Below are positions 18,405-28,100 of a stretch of DNA of 64,000 bases, in pieces. The DNA comes from Roseomonas sp. HF4 (GTDB lineage: Bacteria; Pseudomonadota; Alphaproteobacteria; Acetobacterales; Acetobacteraceae): positions 186,001 through 250,000 of the forward strand of contig NZ_STGD01000005.1 of assembly GCF_005222755.1 (NCBI RefSeq), in the 5' to 3' direction. Both the position numbers and the translations under genes were made by a program. The notes beneath the pieces are model-generated. The model saw only the letters and a program-made list of their open reading frames with translations. It ran no database searches and was not told the origin of the DNA. The stretch's first letter is position 1, and every line of letters begins with the position of its first letter.

Positions 18405-19151
18405 TCAGGCGCGCGGCAGTCGCCTTGCGGTGGCTTCGGCGCGATAGGCGAGGATGCGCGCCTTGAGCCCCGGGCGCGCCACGGAACGGGCCAGCGCCGC
18501 GAGATCGGCCGCGTCCTCGGCACTGCGCGTGCGCCCGTAAAGCGCGGCGACCGTCGCGGGATCGAGGCGCGTTGCCGCCGCGCGCACGGTGCCGAGCGCC
18601 TCCTCCAGCGCATCCTCCGCCATCACCTGCGTCGCGAGGCCGAGCCCGCGCGCGCGCTCGGCCGGCAGGGTCTCCCCGGCCAGGAGCAGCCGGCGCGCCG
18701 CCCCGGCGCCCACCAGCCCCGCAAGCCGCCCCGTGCCGAGCACTAGCCCGAAGGCTGGGCCGGGGAAGGCGAAGGACGCGCCGTCCAGCGCGATCCGGTG
18801 GTCGCAGGCGGCGAAAAGGTCCGCACCTGCGCCGAAGACGCGCCCGCCGGCCACGGCCAGCGTCGTGACGGGCAGGCCATGGATGCGCTGCAGCAGGACT
18901 TCGATGCGCAGGATGCGGAGCGCCAGGTCGCCGTCGCTGCATGCGTCGATGTCGGCCAGGTCGAGCCCGGTGCAGAAGTTCCGCCCCTGGCCGCGGAAGA
19001 CGAGGAGCCGCGCACCGCCGGCCAGCGCGCCCTCCACCGCGTCCTCGATGGCCGCCACCATCGGCGCGTCGATCGCGTTGCCGCGTTCGGGCCGTGCCAG
19101 GGTGATGGTGACCGTCTCGCCGTCCCGCGCGACCTCGACCGGCGCGCTCAC
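18405..19151 (-). CDS. Enoyl-CoA hydratase/isomerase family protein
   Basis: 248 residues of the crotonase fold. The oxyanion-hole region GQGRNFCTGLDLADID and the second helix region VAGGRVFGAGADLFAACDHRIA are present. The following segment FAFPGPAFGLVLGTG is where catalytic glutamates usually sit. It has Pro/Gly instead of a clear Glu pair, so a hydratase reaction is not assured; crotonase folds also do isomerase, hydrolase and decarboxylase chemistry. It overlaps the amidohydrolase gene by 4 nt as the last gene of a three-gene operon. Confidence 0.83.
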   Translation of the reverse strand: MSAPVEVARDGETVTITLARPERGNAIDAPMVAAIEDAVEGALAGGARLLVFRGQGRNFCTGLDLADIDACSDGDLALRILRIEVLLQRIHGLPVTTLAVAGGRVFGAGADLFAACDHRIALDGASFAFPGPAFGLVLGTGRLAGLVGAGAARRLLLAGETLPAERARGLGLATQVMAEDALEEALGTVRAAATRLDPATVAALYGRTRSAEDAADLAALARSVARPGLKARILAYRAEATARRLPRA

Positions 19152-20326
19152 GCCGTCAGCGCGCCGTCGCGTGCCACGACGCGGCCGCCTGAGACCACGA
19201 GCCGGCGCGGCGGTCGCGCGACCACCGCCTCGGCCAGGCTGCGCGCATCCAGCAGCACCAGGTCTGCCCGGGCGCCGGTCTCCAGTCCGTAATCGGCGAA
19301 GCCGCAGCCCTTCGCGCCGGCGGCGCTGACGCAGTCGAAGGCGATCGCCACCTCGTCGTCGCGGCGGAAGTTGTTGCGCAGTCCGATCAGCATCGCGCGC
19401 TCGAGCATGTCCGGGGAGCCGTAAGGCGTCCAGGTATCGCGGATGCCGTCATTGCCGCCGAAGATCGTGACGCCCGCGGCGCGGCAGGCGGCCACCAGCG
19501 GCACGGGGCGCGAGGCCGGCGCCGTGGTTGCGATCGCGACGCCAAGCGCCGCCATGCGCGCCAGCAGCGCGTCGCGGTCGCGTTCGGGAATGTCGCCGAG
19601 GCAGAAGGCGTGGCTGACCACGACCCGCCCCTCCATCCCGAGCGCCCGCGTGCGGTCCAGGATCAGGTCGAGCGAGAAGGCGCCCATGGTGCCGGGCTCG
19701 TGCAGGTGGATGTCGACCGGCTTGCCGTGCTTCTCCGCCAGGCCGAAGACGATGCCGAGGTGGCGCACCGGGTCGCGCTCGATCGCGCAGGGGTCGAGGC
19801 CGCCGACGATGTCCGCGCCCATGGCCAGCGCCGCGTCGAGCAGCGCCTCGGTGCCCTGGCGGCCGAGGATGCCCGATTGCGGGAAGGCGACGACCTGGAT
19901 CTCCTGCAGCCCGCGCATCGCGTCCCGCGTCGCCAGCACGCCCTCCATGTGCCGCGTGCTGCCGGAGGTGTCGACGTCCACATGGCTGCGGATGCGCGTC
20001 GTGCCCGCCGCGAGGAAGGCCCGCGCTATCGCGAGCGAGGCGGCGCCCGCGTCGTGCCCGGTGCGCGCGCGCCATTCGCGCTCGGTGTCGATCTTGTCCT
20101 CGATCCGCGGCCCGACCTCGTTCACCAGCCAGTCGGGCAGGTGGAAGGTGGTCTTGTCGAGATGCGTGTGGCCCTCGACGAAGGCGGGCAGCAGCATCAG
20201 GCCGCGGCCGTCCTCGACGGGCACGCCGCGAGGCGCCGGGCCGGTGGCGATGCGCCCGCCCAGCACCGTCACGTCGGTCGCGGCGCCGCCCATCGGGCGT
20301 ACGTTGCGCAGCAGCAGGTCGGTCAT
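19148..20326 (-). CDS. Amidohydrolase (cytosine deaminase-like)
   Basis: 392 residues of the metal-dependent TIM-barrel superfamily. The metal-binding HxH is in FVEGHTHLDKTTF, further ligands are DIHLHEPG and VVSHAFCLGD, and the catalytic Asp lies in FGGNDGIRDTW, a cytosine-deaminase-type pattern. The C-terminal composite beta domain (RADLVLLDARSLAEAVV) is complete. Such enzymes deaminate or hydrolyse cyclic amides/amidines. It overlaps genes on both sides by 4 nt, so it is translated together with the PLP dehydratase and crotonase. The joint pathway, perhaps for an N-heterocycle or modified amino acid, is inferred. Confidence 0.85.
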   Translation of the reverse strand: MTDLLLRNVRPMGGAATDVTVLGGRIATGPAPRGVPVEDGRGLMLLPAFVEGHTHLDKTTFHLPDWLVNEVGPRIEDKIDTEREWRARTGHDAGAASLAIARAFLAAGTTRIRSHVDVDTSGSTRHMEGVLATRDAMRGLQEIQVVAFPQSGILGRQGTEALLDAALAMGADIVGGLDPCAIERDPVRHLGIVFGLAEKHGKPVDIHLHEPGTMGAFSLDLILDRTRALGMEGRVVVSHAFCLGDIPERDRDALLARMAALGVAIATTAPASRPVPLVAACRAAGVTIFGGNDGIRDTWTPYGSPDMLERAMLIGLRNNFRRDDEVAIAFDCVSAAGAKGCGFADYGLETGARADLVLLDARSLAEAVVARPPRRLVVSGGRVVARDGALTA

Positions 20327-21282
20327 GCTCTCTCCAGCACCCAGTCGCGGAACAGGTCGAGGTCGATATTGCCGCCGCAGAGCACGAGCCCGACGCGACG
20401 GCCGCGCATCGCGTCATGCTCCTGGAGCAGGGCGGCGAGCGGCGCCGCGCCGGCACCCTCCGCCAGGTTGTGCGTGTCCTGCCAGTAGGCGCGGATGGCG
20501 GCCGCGACCTCGTCGTCCGTGACGATCGCGATGCGCGCCGCGCCGCGACGGATGATCGCGAGCGCGGCCGGGTCCGGCACGCGCGTCGCCATACCGTCGG
20601 CCCGCGTCGCGGCGCTCGGCGTCGTCACCACCTGCCCCGCCGCGAAGGACAGCGCATAGGATGGCGCGCCGGTGGACTGCACGCCGATGATCTCGGTCGA
20701 AAGCCCGAGCAGGTCGCGCGCCAGGATGCAGCCGCAGATGCCCGAGCCGAGCCCGATCGGCACGTACAGCGCGTCGAGCGGCGGGGCGCCCCGGAAGAAC
20801 TCGAGAGCATAGGTCGCGACGCCGAGCACCAGGTCGCGCGCGAAGGACGGCGCGAATTCCAGGCCCTCGGCGGCGGCGAGGCGCATCGCCTCCTCGCGCG
20901 CCGCGTCGAAATCCTCGCCGTGCTCGATGAGGCGCGCGCCGAGCGCGCGCATGGCGGCGTTCTTCTCGGCGCTGTTGCCGCGGGGAACCAGGATGGTCAC
21001 CGGCACGCCGTGCCGCCGGCCGGCATAGGCCAGCGACTGTCCATGGTTGCCGCGCGTCGCGCTGACGACGCCCTTCACCCCGGGCCGCTCGCGCGCCAGG
21101 CGCTCCATATAGACGAGGCCGCCGCGCAGCTTGAAGGCGCCGGTCGGCGTGTGGTTCTCGTGCTTGACCCAGACCTCGGTGCCCGCCCGCAGGGCCAGCA
21201 ACGGCCAGTCGATCTGCGGCGTGGGCGGGAATGCGCGGTGGACGAGGCGCGCCGCCGCCTCGAGGTCGTCCAGCGTGAACAT
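20323..21282 (-). CDS. PLP-dependent threonine/serine dehydratase-like protein
   Basis: 319 residues of the fold-type II (tryptophan synthase beta) superfamily. The PLP lysine is Lys51 in HTPTGAFKLRGG. The substrate loop SATRGNHGQSLAY and the phosphate-binding glycine loop PIGLGSGICG match threonine dehydratase relatives. No C-terminal ACT regulatory domain, so it resembles catabolic enzymes. First gene of the three-gene operon; 23 nt downstream of the cold-shock gene, so readthrough is possible. Substrate uncertain. Confidence 0.85.
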   Translation of the reverse strand: MFTLDDLEAAARLVHRAFPPTPQIDWPLLALRAGTEVWVKHENHTPTGAFKLRGGLVYMERLARERPGVKGVVSATRGNHGQSLAYAGRRHGVPVTILVPRGNSAEKNAAMRALGARLIEHGEDFDAAREEAMRLAAAEGLEFAPSFARDLVLGVATYALEFFRGAPPLDALYVPIGLGSGICGCILARDLLGLSTEIIGVQSTGAPSYALSFAAGQVVTTPSAATRADGMATRVPDPAALAIIRRGAARIAIVTDDEVAAAIRAYWQDTHNLAEGAGAAPLAALLQEHDAMRGRRVGLVLCGGNIDLDLFRDWVLERA

Positions 21283-21305
21283 CGGCGATGCGGCGCGCCG
21301 GGATC

Positions 21306-21509
21306 TCAGACGATCTTCAGGTTGACCGCGGCCGCCTTGCCGCGCTCGTTCTCGACGTCGTAGCTGACCTTCTGGTTCTCGTTGAGGCCGGTGAGGCCCG
21401 CCTTCTGCACGGCGGTGATGTGGACGAAGACGTCCTTGCCGCCATCCTGGGGGACGATGAAGCCGAAGCCCTTCGTCGCGTTGAACCACTTCACGGTGCC
21501 GATCGCCAT
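21306..21509 (-). CDS. cspA: Cold-shock domain protein
   Basis: 67 residues from ATG 21509 with AAGGAGAGG upstream. Single cold-shock domain binding single-stranded RNA/DNA through RNP1 (KGFGFIVPQ) and RNP2 (DVFVHITAV). Typical CspA length and the [14 protein letters not shown] start. Lies between groEL and the dehydratase operon. The 5' leader (21510-21715) is free of genes, which fits a long cold-shock leader. Confidence 0.93.
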   Translation of the reverse strand: MAIGTVKWFNATKGFGFIVPQDGGKDVFVHITAVQKAGLTGLNENQKVSYDVENERGKAAAVNLKIV

Positions 21510-21715
21510 GCGATCCTCTCCTTGTCGCCACCGGCGCAGACACTGCGCCGAAATGCCGGCCGGGCCCGGGATCGGCTTGGGGCGACCGGGCATCCGGAGG
21601 CACGGCAAGGCGAGGCAAGGATCGGCTGGCCTCTCAATCTGGCGCAGATCGCAAAGGCAGCGTCAATGATGCGCCCGCATCCGCAACGAAATCCAGGCGG
21701 GCGGGCAACGAAAAA

Positions 21716-21741
21716 GGGGGCGGTCCCGAAGGATCGCCCCC
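21716..21741 (-). terminator. Intrinsic terminator of groESL
   Basis: On the minus strand an 11-nt GC-rich stem (one A/C mismatch) closes on a TTCG tetraloop and is followed by five T (A-run 21711-21715). It lies 25 nt past the groEL stop. Confidence 0.9.
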
Positions 21742-21765
21742 AATCCGCTTCCGATCCGCGACGGA

Positions 21766-23418
<1,653 letters not shown>

Positions 23419-23463
23419 CTACCTCTTGATGTCTGTGTGTCGGGGGTCGGACGAAGCGGCGCC

Positions 23464-23778
23464 TCAGGCGGCCTTCTTCGCCTCGGCGGAACCCTCGAGG
23501 ATGCCCATGATGTCGCTCTCCTTCATGATCAGGAGCTCCTCGCCATCGAGCTTCACCTCGGTGCCCGACCACTTGCCGAACAGGATGCGGTCGCCGGCCT
23601 TGACGTCGAGCGGACGGATCTCGCCCTTGTCGTTGATCGTGCCCGCGCCGACGGAGATCACTTCGCCTTCCTGCGGCTTCTCCTTGGCGGTGTCGGGGAT
23701 GATGATGCCGCCGCGGGTCTTTTCTTCCGCTTCGATGCGGCGAACGAGAACGCGGTCGTGCAGGGGACGAAACTTCAT
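23464..23778 (-). CDS. groES: Co-chaperonin GroES (10 kDa)
   Basis: 104 residues from ATG 23778 (GGAGAGGA upstream). Lid of the GroEL chamber: [19 protein letters not shown], the mobile loop [18 protein letters not shown], and the [20 protein letters not shown] roof. First gene of the heat-shock operon; an upstream in-frame ATG at 23901 would run into the CIRCE/promoter region and is rejected. Confidence 0.98.
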   Translation of the reverse strand: MKFRPLHDRVLVRRIEAEEKTRGGIIIPDTAKEKPQEGEVISVGAGTINDKGEIRPLDVKAGDRILFGKWSGTEVKLDGEELLIMKESDIMGILEGSAEAKKAA

Positions 23779-23857
23779 GGAATGTCCTCTCCTTGAGCCT
23801 CTGGTTGATGACGGCTCGCCCTGGGAAGCCTGGCCGGTCGCCGGAGCGCCCCGGCCG

Positions 23858-23884
23858 TTAGCACTCCCCCCAGAGGAGTGCCAG
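23858..23884 (-). promoter_or_regulatory. CIRCE element 1 (HrcA operator)
   Basis: TTAGCACTC, nine bases, GAGTGCCAG on the plus strand: one arm is perfect, the other differs at two positions from GAGTGCTAA. It lies immediately downstream of the groES -10 element, the standard position for HrcA repression. Confidence 0.92.
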
Positions 23885-23885
23885 C

Positions 23886-23914
23886 GATCTAGAGCCCGCA
23901 CCCTCGCACGTCAA
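23886..23914 (-). promoter_or_regulatory. groESL promoter
   Basis: Minus strand TTGACG (23909-23914), 17-nt spacer, TAGATC (23886-23891). It lies between the two CIRCE elements, giving a start site inside or next to element 1. Confidence 0.72.
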
Positions 23915-23921
23915 GTCTTCG

Positions 23922-23948
23922 GCAGCACTCATCGAGGGCGAGTGCTAA
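23922..23948 (-). promoter_or_regulatory. CIRCE element 2 (upstream of the -35)
   Basis: GCAGCACTC, nine bases, GAGTGCTAA on the plus strand. The second arm is perfect and the first differs at two positions. It lies upstream of the -35, 64 nt centre to centre from element 1. It also lies about 130 nt upstream of the divergent usg gene, so it could influence both. Confidence 0.82.
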
Positions 23949-24079
23949 TCGGCTGATAATCAAAGATTTTTCTTGATCCCGCTGGCACGGCGCATGGCAA
24001 TCTGATGACGGATGGCGGGCGGACGAGACCCACCACCGCCCGGAAACCGCACGGCCCACCCCACCGAGGAAGGGACAGA

Positions 24080-24358
24080 ATGACCGCGCTGCAGGGACTG
24101 GAACCGATCCTTCGCGTCCGCGACTGGCAGATGACCACGGCGGAGCTCCTCTATCACCTGCCGGACCATCCGCATGTCCTGCAGACCTACGTCTGGCAGA
24201 AGGTGGACCTGGCGCCGGACTTCCCGGAACTCAGCCAGTTCCTCGACTTCTGGCGGCGCGAGATCGAAGGCCCGCTGCATTCCGTCCGCGTCGCCACCGC
24301 CGCGCTGACCCGGCCAGCCGAGCTCCGCTACGCCAATGGGGTGTTTACGCTCCACTGA
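24080..24358 (+). CDS. usg: Usg-family protein
   Basis: 92 residues from ATG 24080 (AGGGACAG upstream; a longer frame from 24005 lacks family similarity). The motif set TTAELLYHLPDHPHVLQTYVW, DLAPDFPELSQFLDFWRREI and EGPLHSVRVA is characteristic of the small Usg family of alphaproteobacteria, whose function is unknown. No signal peptide or membrane segment. It is divergent from groES, sharing a spacer with CIRCE element 2. Confidence 0.85.
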   Translation: MTALQGLEPILRVRDWQMTTAELLYHLPDHPHVLQTYVWQKVDLAPDFPELSQFLDFWRREIEGPLHSVRVATAALTRPAELRYANGVFTLH

Positions 24359-24427
24359 ATCGGGTCCAGCCTGCCGGCCAAGGAAGCGACCCGCAGGGCT
24401 TTCGGCTGCGGGCGGGGGAACGTCAGC

Positions 24428-25678
24428 ATGCAGGGTTCGCCACCACCGGCACGGCCGCTTGCCGGCGTGCGCATCCTTGATTGCAGCCACATCCTGGCCG
24501 GGCCCTACGCCACGTATATCCTCGGCCTGATGGGCGCGGAGGTCGTGAAGGTGGAACGCCCGCCTGCCGGCGACGGTCTCCGGGATTCCGCCACCCGCCC
24601 GCAGCTCGGGGGCATCACCTCCAACATGCAGGCGGTCAATGCGGGCAAACGCTCCATCGCCCTGGACCTCGGCACGCCCGAAGGCCGCACCGTGCTCGAA
24701 CGCCTCATCCCGACCGCCGACGTGTTCCTCGAGAATTTCCGCCCCGGCAAGATGGCCGGCCTCGGCTTCGGCGCGGACCGCGTGCACGCGCTGCAGCCGC
24801 GCATCGTCTATGCCTCGATCTCGGCCTGGGGCCAGACCGGCCCGCTCTCTGCCCGCGGCGGCTACGACCACGTCATGCAGGCCGCCACCGGCATGATGTG
24901 GGCGCAGGGCGACGACCCCGCCGCGCCGCCGGTCAAGGTCGGCTTCCCCGCCATCGACATGGCCACCGGGATGGTGGGCGCCATCGCCCTGCTCGGCGCC
25001 ATCCTGCGCCGCCGCGGCGGGGAGGAAGGCCCGATCGCCCTCGACATCTCGATGGCCGACGCCTCGCTCTGCCTCATGGCGGGCATCGCCCACACCTGGC
25101 TGATCGACGGCACCGCGCCCGCGCGCGTCGGCAATGTGGGCTTCACCGCGAGCCCCGGCGCCGGCGTCTTCCGCTGCGCCGAGGGGTGGCTCTCGGTCGC
25201 CGCCAGCACCCGCGCGCAGTTCGACGCGCTTTGCTCGGCACTCGGCCGCCCAGAATGGTCCACCGCGCCCGAATGGCTGACGCAGCGCCCGCCGACGCCT
25301 GACGGCATCCTGCGCGGCCTCGGCACGCCGCGCCTCAAGGCAGCCCTGGAAGAAGCCTTCCATGCCCGCGATGCCGAAACCTGGGAGGACATTCTGAACG
25401 CCGCCGAGGTCCCGGCCTCCGCCGTGCGGAGCGTGGCGGAGTTCCTCGACGGCCCCTATCGCCGCACGGCCGGCGGGTCCTTCACCGTCCAGGATCCGAA
25501 CGCGGCGCCAGGAACGCTGCACGAGATCCTCGGCGCCGGCTTCCGCTGGACCGGCGGCAGCCCCGCCGCCGACGCGCCCGCCCCGCGCCTTGGCCAGCAT
25601 ACCGAAGCCATCCTGGCCGAGGCCGGCTTCGACCCAGCCGCGATCGCCGCACTCCGCCGCCAGGGAATCGTCGCATGA
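24428..25678 (+). CDS. CaiB/BaiF-type CoA transferase (family III)
   Basis: 416 residues. Moves CoA between acyl acceptors through an aspartyl-CoA intermediate. The N-terminal signature GVRILDCSHILAGPYATYILG, the AVNAGKRSIALDLGTPEGR segment and GYDHVMQAATGMMWAQGD are typical. The catalytic Asp is expected in FPAIDMATGMVGA. Full family length. The stop overlaps the start of a Bug receptor by 4 nt, suggesting uptake and activation of one carboxylate. Confidence 0.92.
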   Translation: MQGSPPPARPLAGVRILDCSHILAGPYATYILGLMGAEVVKVERPPAGDGLRDSATRPQLGGITSNMQAVNAGKRSIALDLGTPEGRTVLERLIPTADVFLENFRPGKMAGLGFGADRVHALQPRIVYASISAWGQTGPLSARGGYDHVMQAATGMMWAQGDDPAAPPVKVGFPAIDMATGMVGAIALLGAILRRRGGEEGPIALDISMADASLCLMAGIAHTWLIDGTAPARVGNVGFTASPGAGVFRCAEGWLSVAASTRAQFDALCSALGRPEWSTAPEWLTQRPPTPDGILRGLGTPRLKAALEEAFHARDAETWEDILNAAEVPASAVRSVAEFLDGPYRRTAGGSFTVQDPNAAPGTLHEILGAGFRWTGGSPAADAPAPRLGQHTEAILAEAGFDPAAIAALRRQGIVA

Positions 25679-26640
25679 TCCGCCGCCGCCCACTTCTCGC
25701 CGCGGCAGGGGCCGCCCTCGCCCTGCCCGCCCGCGCCCAGGCCGACTGGCCGAACCGCCCGCTCCGGCTGATCGTTCCCTACGGCGCAGGCAACGTCACC
25801 GACGTCGTGGCCCGCCTGCTCGCCGACGACCTCGGGACCCGCCTGGGCCAGAACGTGGTGGTCGAGAACCTGCCCGGTGCCGGCGGGACCATCGGCACCG
25901 CCGCGCTCGTCCGCGCCGCGCCCGACGGCTACACGATCGGCCTGGTCGCCAAGGCCGCCGTCGCCGTCATCCCGCAGATGATGCGCAACCCGCCCTACGA
26001 CCCGCTGCGCGACCTCGAACCGCTCGGCCCGGTCGTCGTGACGGGCGGCAGCTTCCTCACGCTGCACCCCTCCGTCCCGGCAACCAGCGTCGCCGAACTC
26101 GTGGCGACGGTGAAGGCGGGCAACCCGTCCCCGTTCTTCTACTATTCGGCCGGCAGCGGCACCTTTCCGCACCTGAACATGGAGGCACTGCGGCTCCACC
26201 TCGGCTTCGCCGCCGAGCACGTGCCCTATCGCTCCAGCGCGGCCGGCCTCGCGGACCTGCTCGCCGGCCGGGTGCACGCGACGCTCGACACCGCCATCAT
26301 CACCGCGCCGCACATCCAGTCCGGCAGGCTGCGCGCCATCGCCTTCACCGCGGACCGGCGCAGCCCGATACTGCCCGACGTGCCGACCATTGCGGAGGTC
26401 GTGCCGGGCCTCGACCTCTCCTCCCCCTGGCTCGCGGCCCTCGGCCCACGGGGCATCCCCCCCGCGGTCCTGGCACGCCTGCAGGCCGCGATCCGCGCGA
26501 GCGCGACGGCGCTCGTGCCGCGCCTGCCAGCCAATGTCGAACCGGACAGCGGCACGCCGGAGGAATTCGGCGCCCGCATGCGCGCGGACCACGCGCGCTT
26601 CGGACCACTCATCGCGGCGATCGGGCTGCGGCTGGACTGA
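25675..26640 (+). CDS. Bug-family substrate-binding protein
   Basis: 321 residues with a Tat-like export signal (IRRRPLLAAAGAALALPARAQ). Bug signatures: RPLRLIVPYGAGNVTDVVAR, VENLPGAGGTIGTAALVRAA and LPDVPTIAEVVPG. Periplasmic carboxylate capture is expected; no TctA/TctB genes are near. Translationally coupled to the CoA transferase gene. Confidence 0.9.
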   Translation: MIRRRPLLAAAGAALALPARAQADWPNRPLRLIVPYGAGNVTDVVARLLADDLGTRLGQNVVVENLPGAGGTIGTAALVRAAPDGYTIGLVAKAAVAVIPQMMRNPPYDPLRDLEPLGPVVVTGGSFLTLHPSVPATSVAELVATVKAGNPSPFFYYSAGSGTFPHLNMEALRLHLGFAAEHVPYRSSAAGLADLLAGRVHATLDTAIITAPHIQSGRLRAIAFTADRRSPILPDVPTIAEVVPGLDLSSPWLAALGPRGIPPAVLARLQAAIRASATALVPRLPANVEPDSGTPEEFGARMRADHARFGPLIAAIGLRLD

Positions 26641-26707
26641 GGCGGGTCGGCAGGCCTTCCGTCGCCTCGCCCGCAAGCTATCCGCCCCTGCGAGCCGGAA
26701 GCCTCGC

Positions 26708-26980
26708 CTAGCCGCCGCTGATCGCCGTCGTGACGAACATCTCCGCCCCCGGCCGCAAGGCGGTCGCGAGCCGTGCCTTGTCGCCGTCCACGAAAATATT
26801 GATGTGCCGCCGAATGGCCGGCGTGGAATCGCACAGCCGGTCGGCCATGCCCGGCCAGCGCCGGTCGAGTTCGACAATCGCCTCCCCGACCGATCCGGCG
26901 ATCACGTGCAGCTGCCGGGATGCGCCGGGAAACAGCCGCACCAGGGCGTCCGGCAGCAATACGCGCACGGGCTCAGCCAT
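26708..26980 (-). CDS. MoaD/ThiS-like ubiquitin-fold protein ending in Gly-Gly
   Basis: 90 residues with a beta-grasp pattern: VRVLLPDALVRLF at the start, helix SVGEAIVELDRRWPG, then INIFVDGDKARLATALRPG and the C-terminal AISGG. The terminal diglycine is exactly what E1-like enzymes adenylate in MoaD, ThiS and prokaryotic ubiquitin-like proteins. There are no moa or thi genes beside it. It overlaps the BNR-propeller gene upstream by 8 nt, so the two are co-translated and probably act together. Whether it carries sulfur or is conjugated to proteins is unknown. Confidence 0.8.
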   Translation of the reverse strand: MAEPVRVLLPDALVRLFPGASRQLHVIAGSVGEAIVELDRRWPGMADRLCDSTPAIRRHINIFVDGDKARLATALRPGAEMFVTTAISGG

Positions 26981-28058
26981 CGAGGACGAGCGCCTCGACG
27001 CTCAGGACCGTCGGGAGATGCTCGGCGATGCAGGACCAGTTCTCGCCCTCATCGGCGCTCACGAAAAGGGCGCCGCCGCTGGTGCCGAAATAGACGCCCG
27101 CTGGATCGAGCCGATCCACCGCCATCGCCCGGCGCAGCACGCCGAAATAGGCGTTGCCCTGCGGCAGGCCCTCGCGCAGCGCCTGCCAGGTCGCCCCGGC
27201 ATCCCGCGTCCGCCACACCGCGGCGGCGCCGCCGGGCACGAACCGCCCGGCCTGGTCGCCGTTCAGCGGCAGCAGGAACAGCGTTTCCGGGTCGCGCGGA
27301 TGCGCCACCGCCGGGAAGCCGAAACTGGATGGCAGCCCGGCCTCGATGCTCGTCCAGTGCCGCCCGCCATCGTCGCTGCGGTACATCCCGCAATGGTTCT
27401 GCTGATAGAGCCGGTCCGGCATCCCGGCCGCCATCGCGAGGGCGTGCACGCATTGCCCGTGCTCGGGGTAGCGCTGGTCCTCCGGCGCGTAGTCCTGGCG
27501 CGTGCCGCGGTTGCGCGGCGCCCAGGTCATGCCGCCATCCTCGGTCGCGAAGACGCCGCCGGCCGATATCGCCACCCAGAGCCGATCCGCTTCCGCGGGG
27601 TGGGGCAGGACCCCGTGCAGGATCAGCCCGCCGCCGCCCGGCTGCCATTCGGCCCGGCTCGGATGCTCCGTCAGGCCCGTCACGTGGGCGAAGGTGGCGC
27701 CGCGGTCGTCGCTGCGGAACAGCCCCGCCGGCTCGACACCGGCCCAGAGCGTGCCGTCCGGCCCGAGCGCCAGCGACCAGGCCGACTTCACCGGCACCGC
27801 ACCGGCTTCGTAGGCCAGGCCCGCGCTGGAATGCGTCCAGGTCGCGCCGAGATCCTCCGACCGCCAGACCGCCGGCCCGAACCATTCGTTGCCGCCCGCC
27901 GCCCAGATCGTGCCCGAGACCGGGTCGGCCACCGCATGGTTGATCGGCCAGGTCTCGCAGTACGGGCCGCGCAGCGCCCAGTTCCGCCGCGCGGCGTCGC
28001 CTTCGACCAGGAAGGCTCCCTTCTTCGTCCCGACCAGCAGCATCACGCGCGTTGCCAT
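26973..28058 (-). CDS. BNR/Asp-box beta-propeller protein (sialidase-like fold)
   Basis: 361 residues without a signal peptide (start MATRVMLLVGTKKGAFLV). Repeated Asp-box motifs of the S-x-D-x-G-x-T-W type occur at RSEDLGATWTH, RSDDRGATFAH, TEDGGMTWAP, RSDDGGRHWTS, RTRDAGATWQA and SADEGENWSC, giving a six-bladed propeller. Sialidase catalytic arginines are not apparent, so this is likely a scaffold or binding protein rather than a glycosidase. Overlaps the diglycine-ended MoaD-like gene. Confidence 0.8.
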   Translation of the reverse strand: MATRVMLLVGTKKGAFLVEGDAARRNWALRGPYCETWPINHAVADPVSGTIWAAGGNEWFGPAVWRSEDLGATWTHSSAGLAYEAGAVPVKSAWSLALGPDGTLWAGVEPAGLFRSDDRGATFAHVTGLTEHPSRAEWQPGGGGLILHGVLPHPAEADRLWVAISAGGVFATEDGGMTWAPRNRGTRQDYAPEDQRYPEHGQCVHALAMAAGMPDRLYQQNHCGMYRSDDGGRHWTSIEAGLPSSFGFPAVAHPRDPETLFLLPLNGDQAGRFVPGGAAAVWRTRDAGATWQALREGLPQGNAYFGVLRRAMAVDRLDPAGVYFGTSGGALFVSADEGENWSCIAEHLPTVLSVEALVLDG

Positions 28059-28100
28059 GGCATGCCTCCGCCAAGGGGTTGCGGCGCCGGTCGGCGCCGA

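Noticed and set aside
26973..28058. Propeller protein as an active sialidase
   Set aside because: Asp-boxes are present, but the catalytic Arg triad and secretion signal of bacterial sialidases are not visible; a scaffold role fits better.
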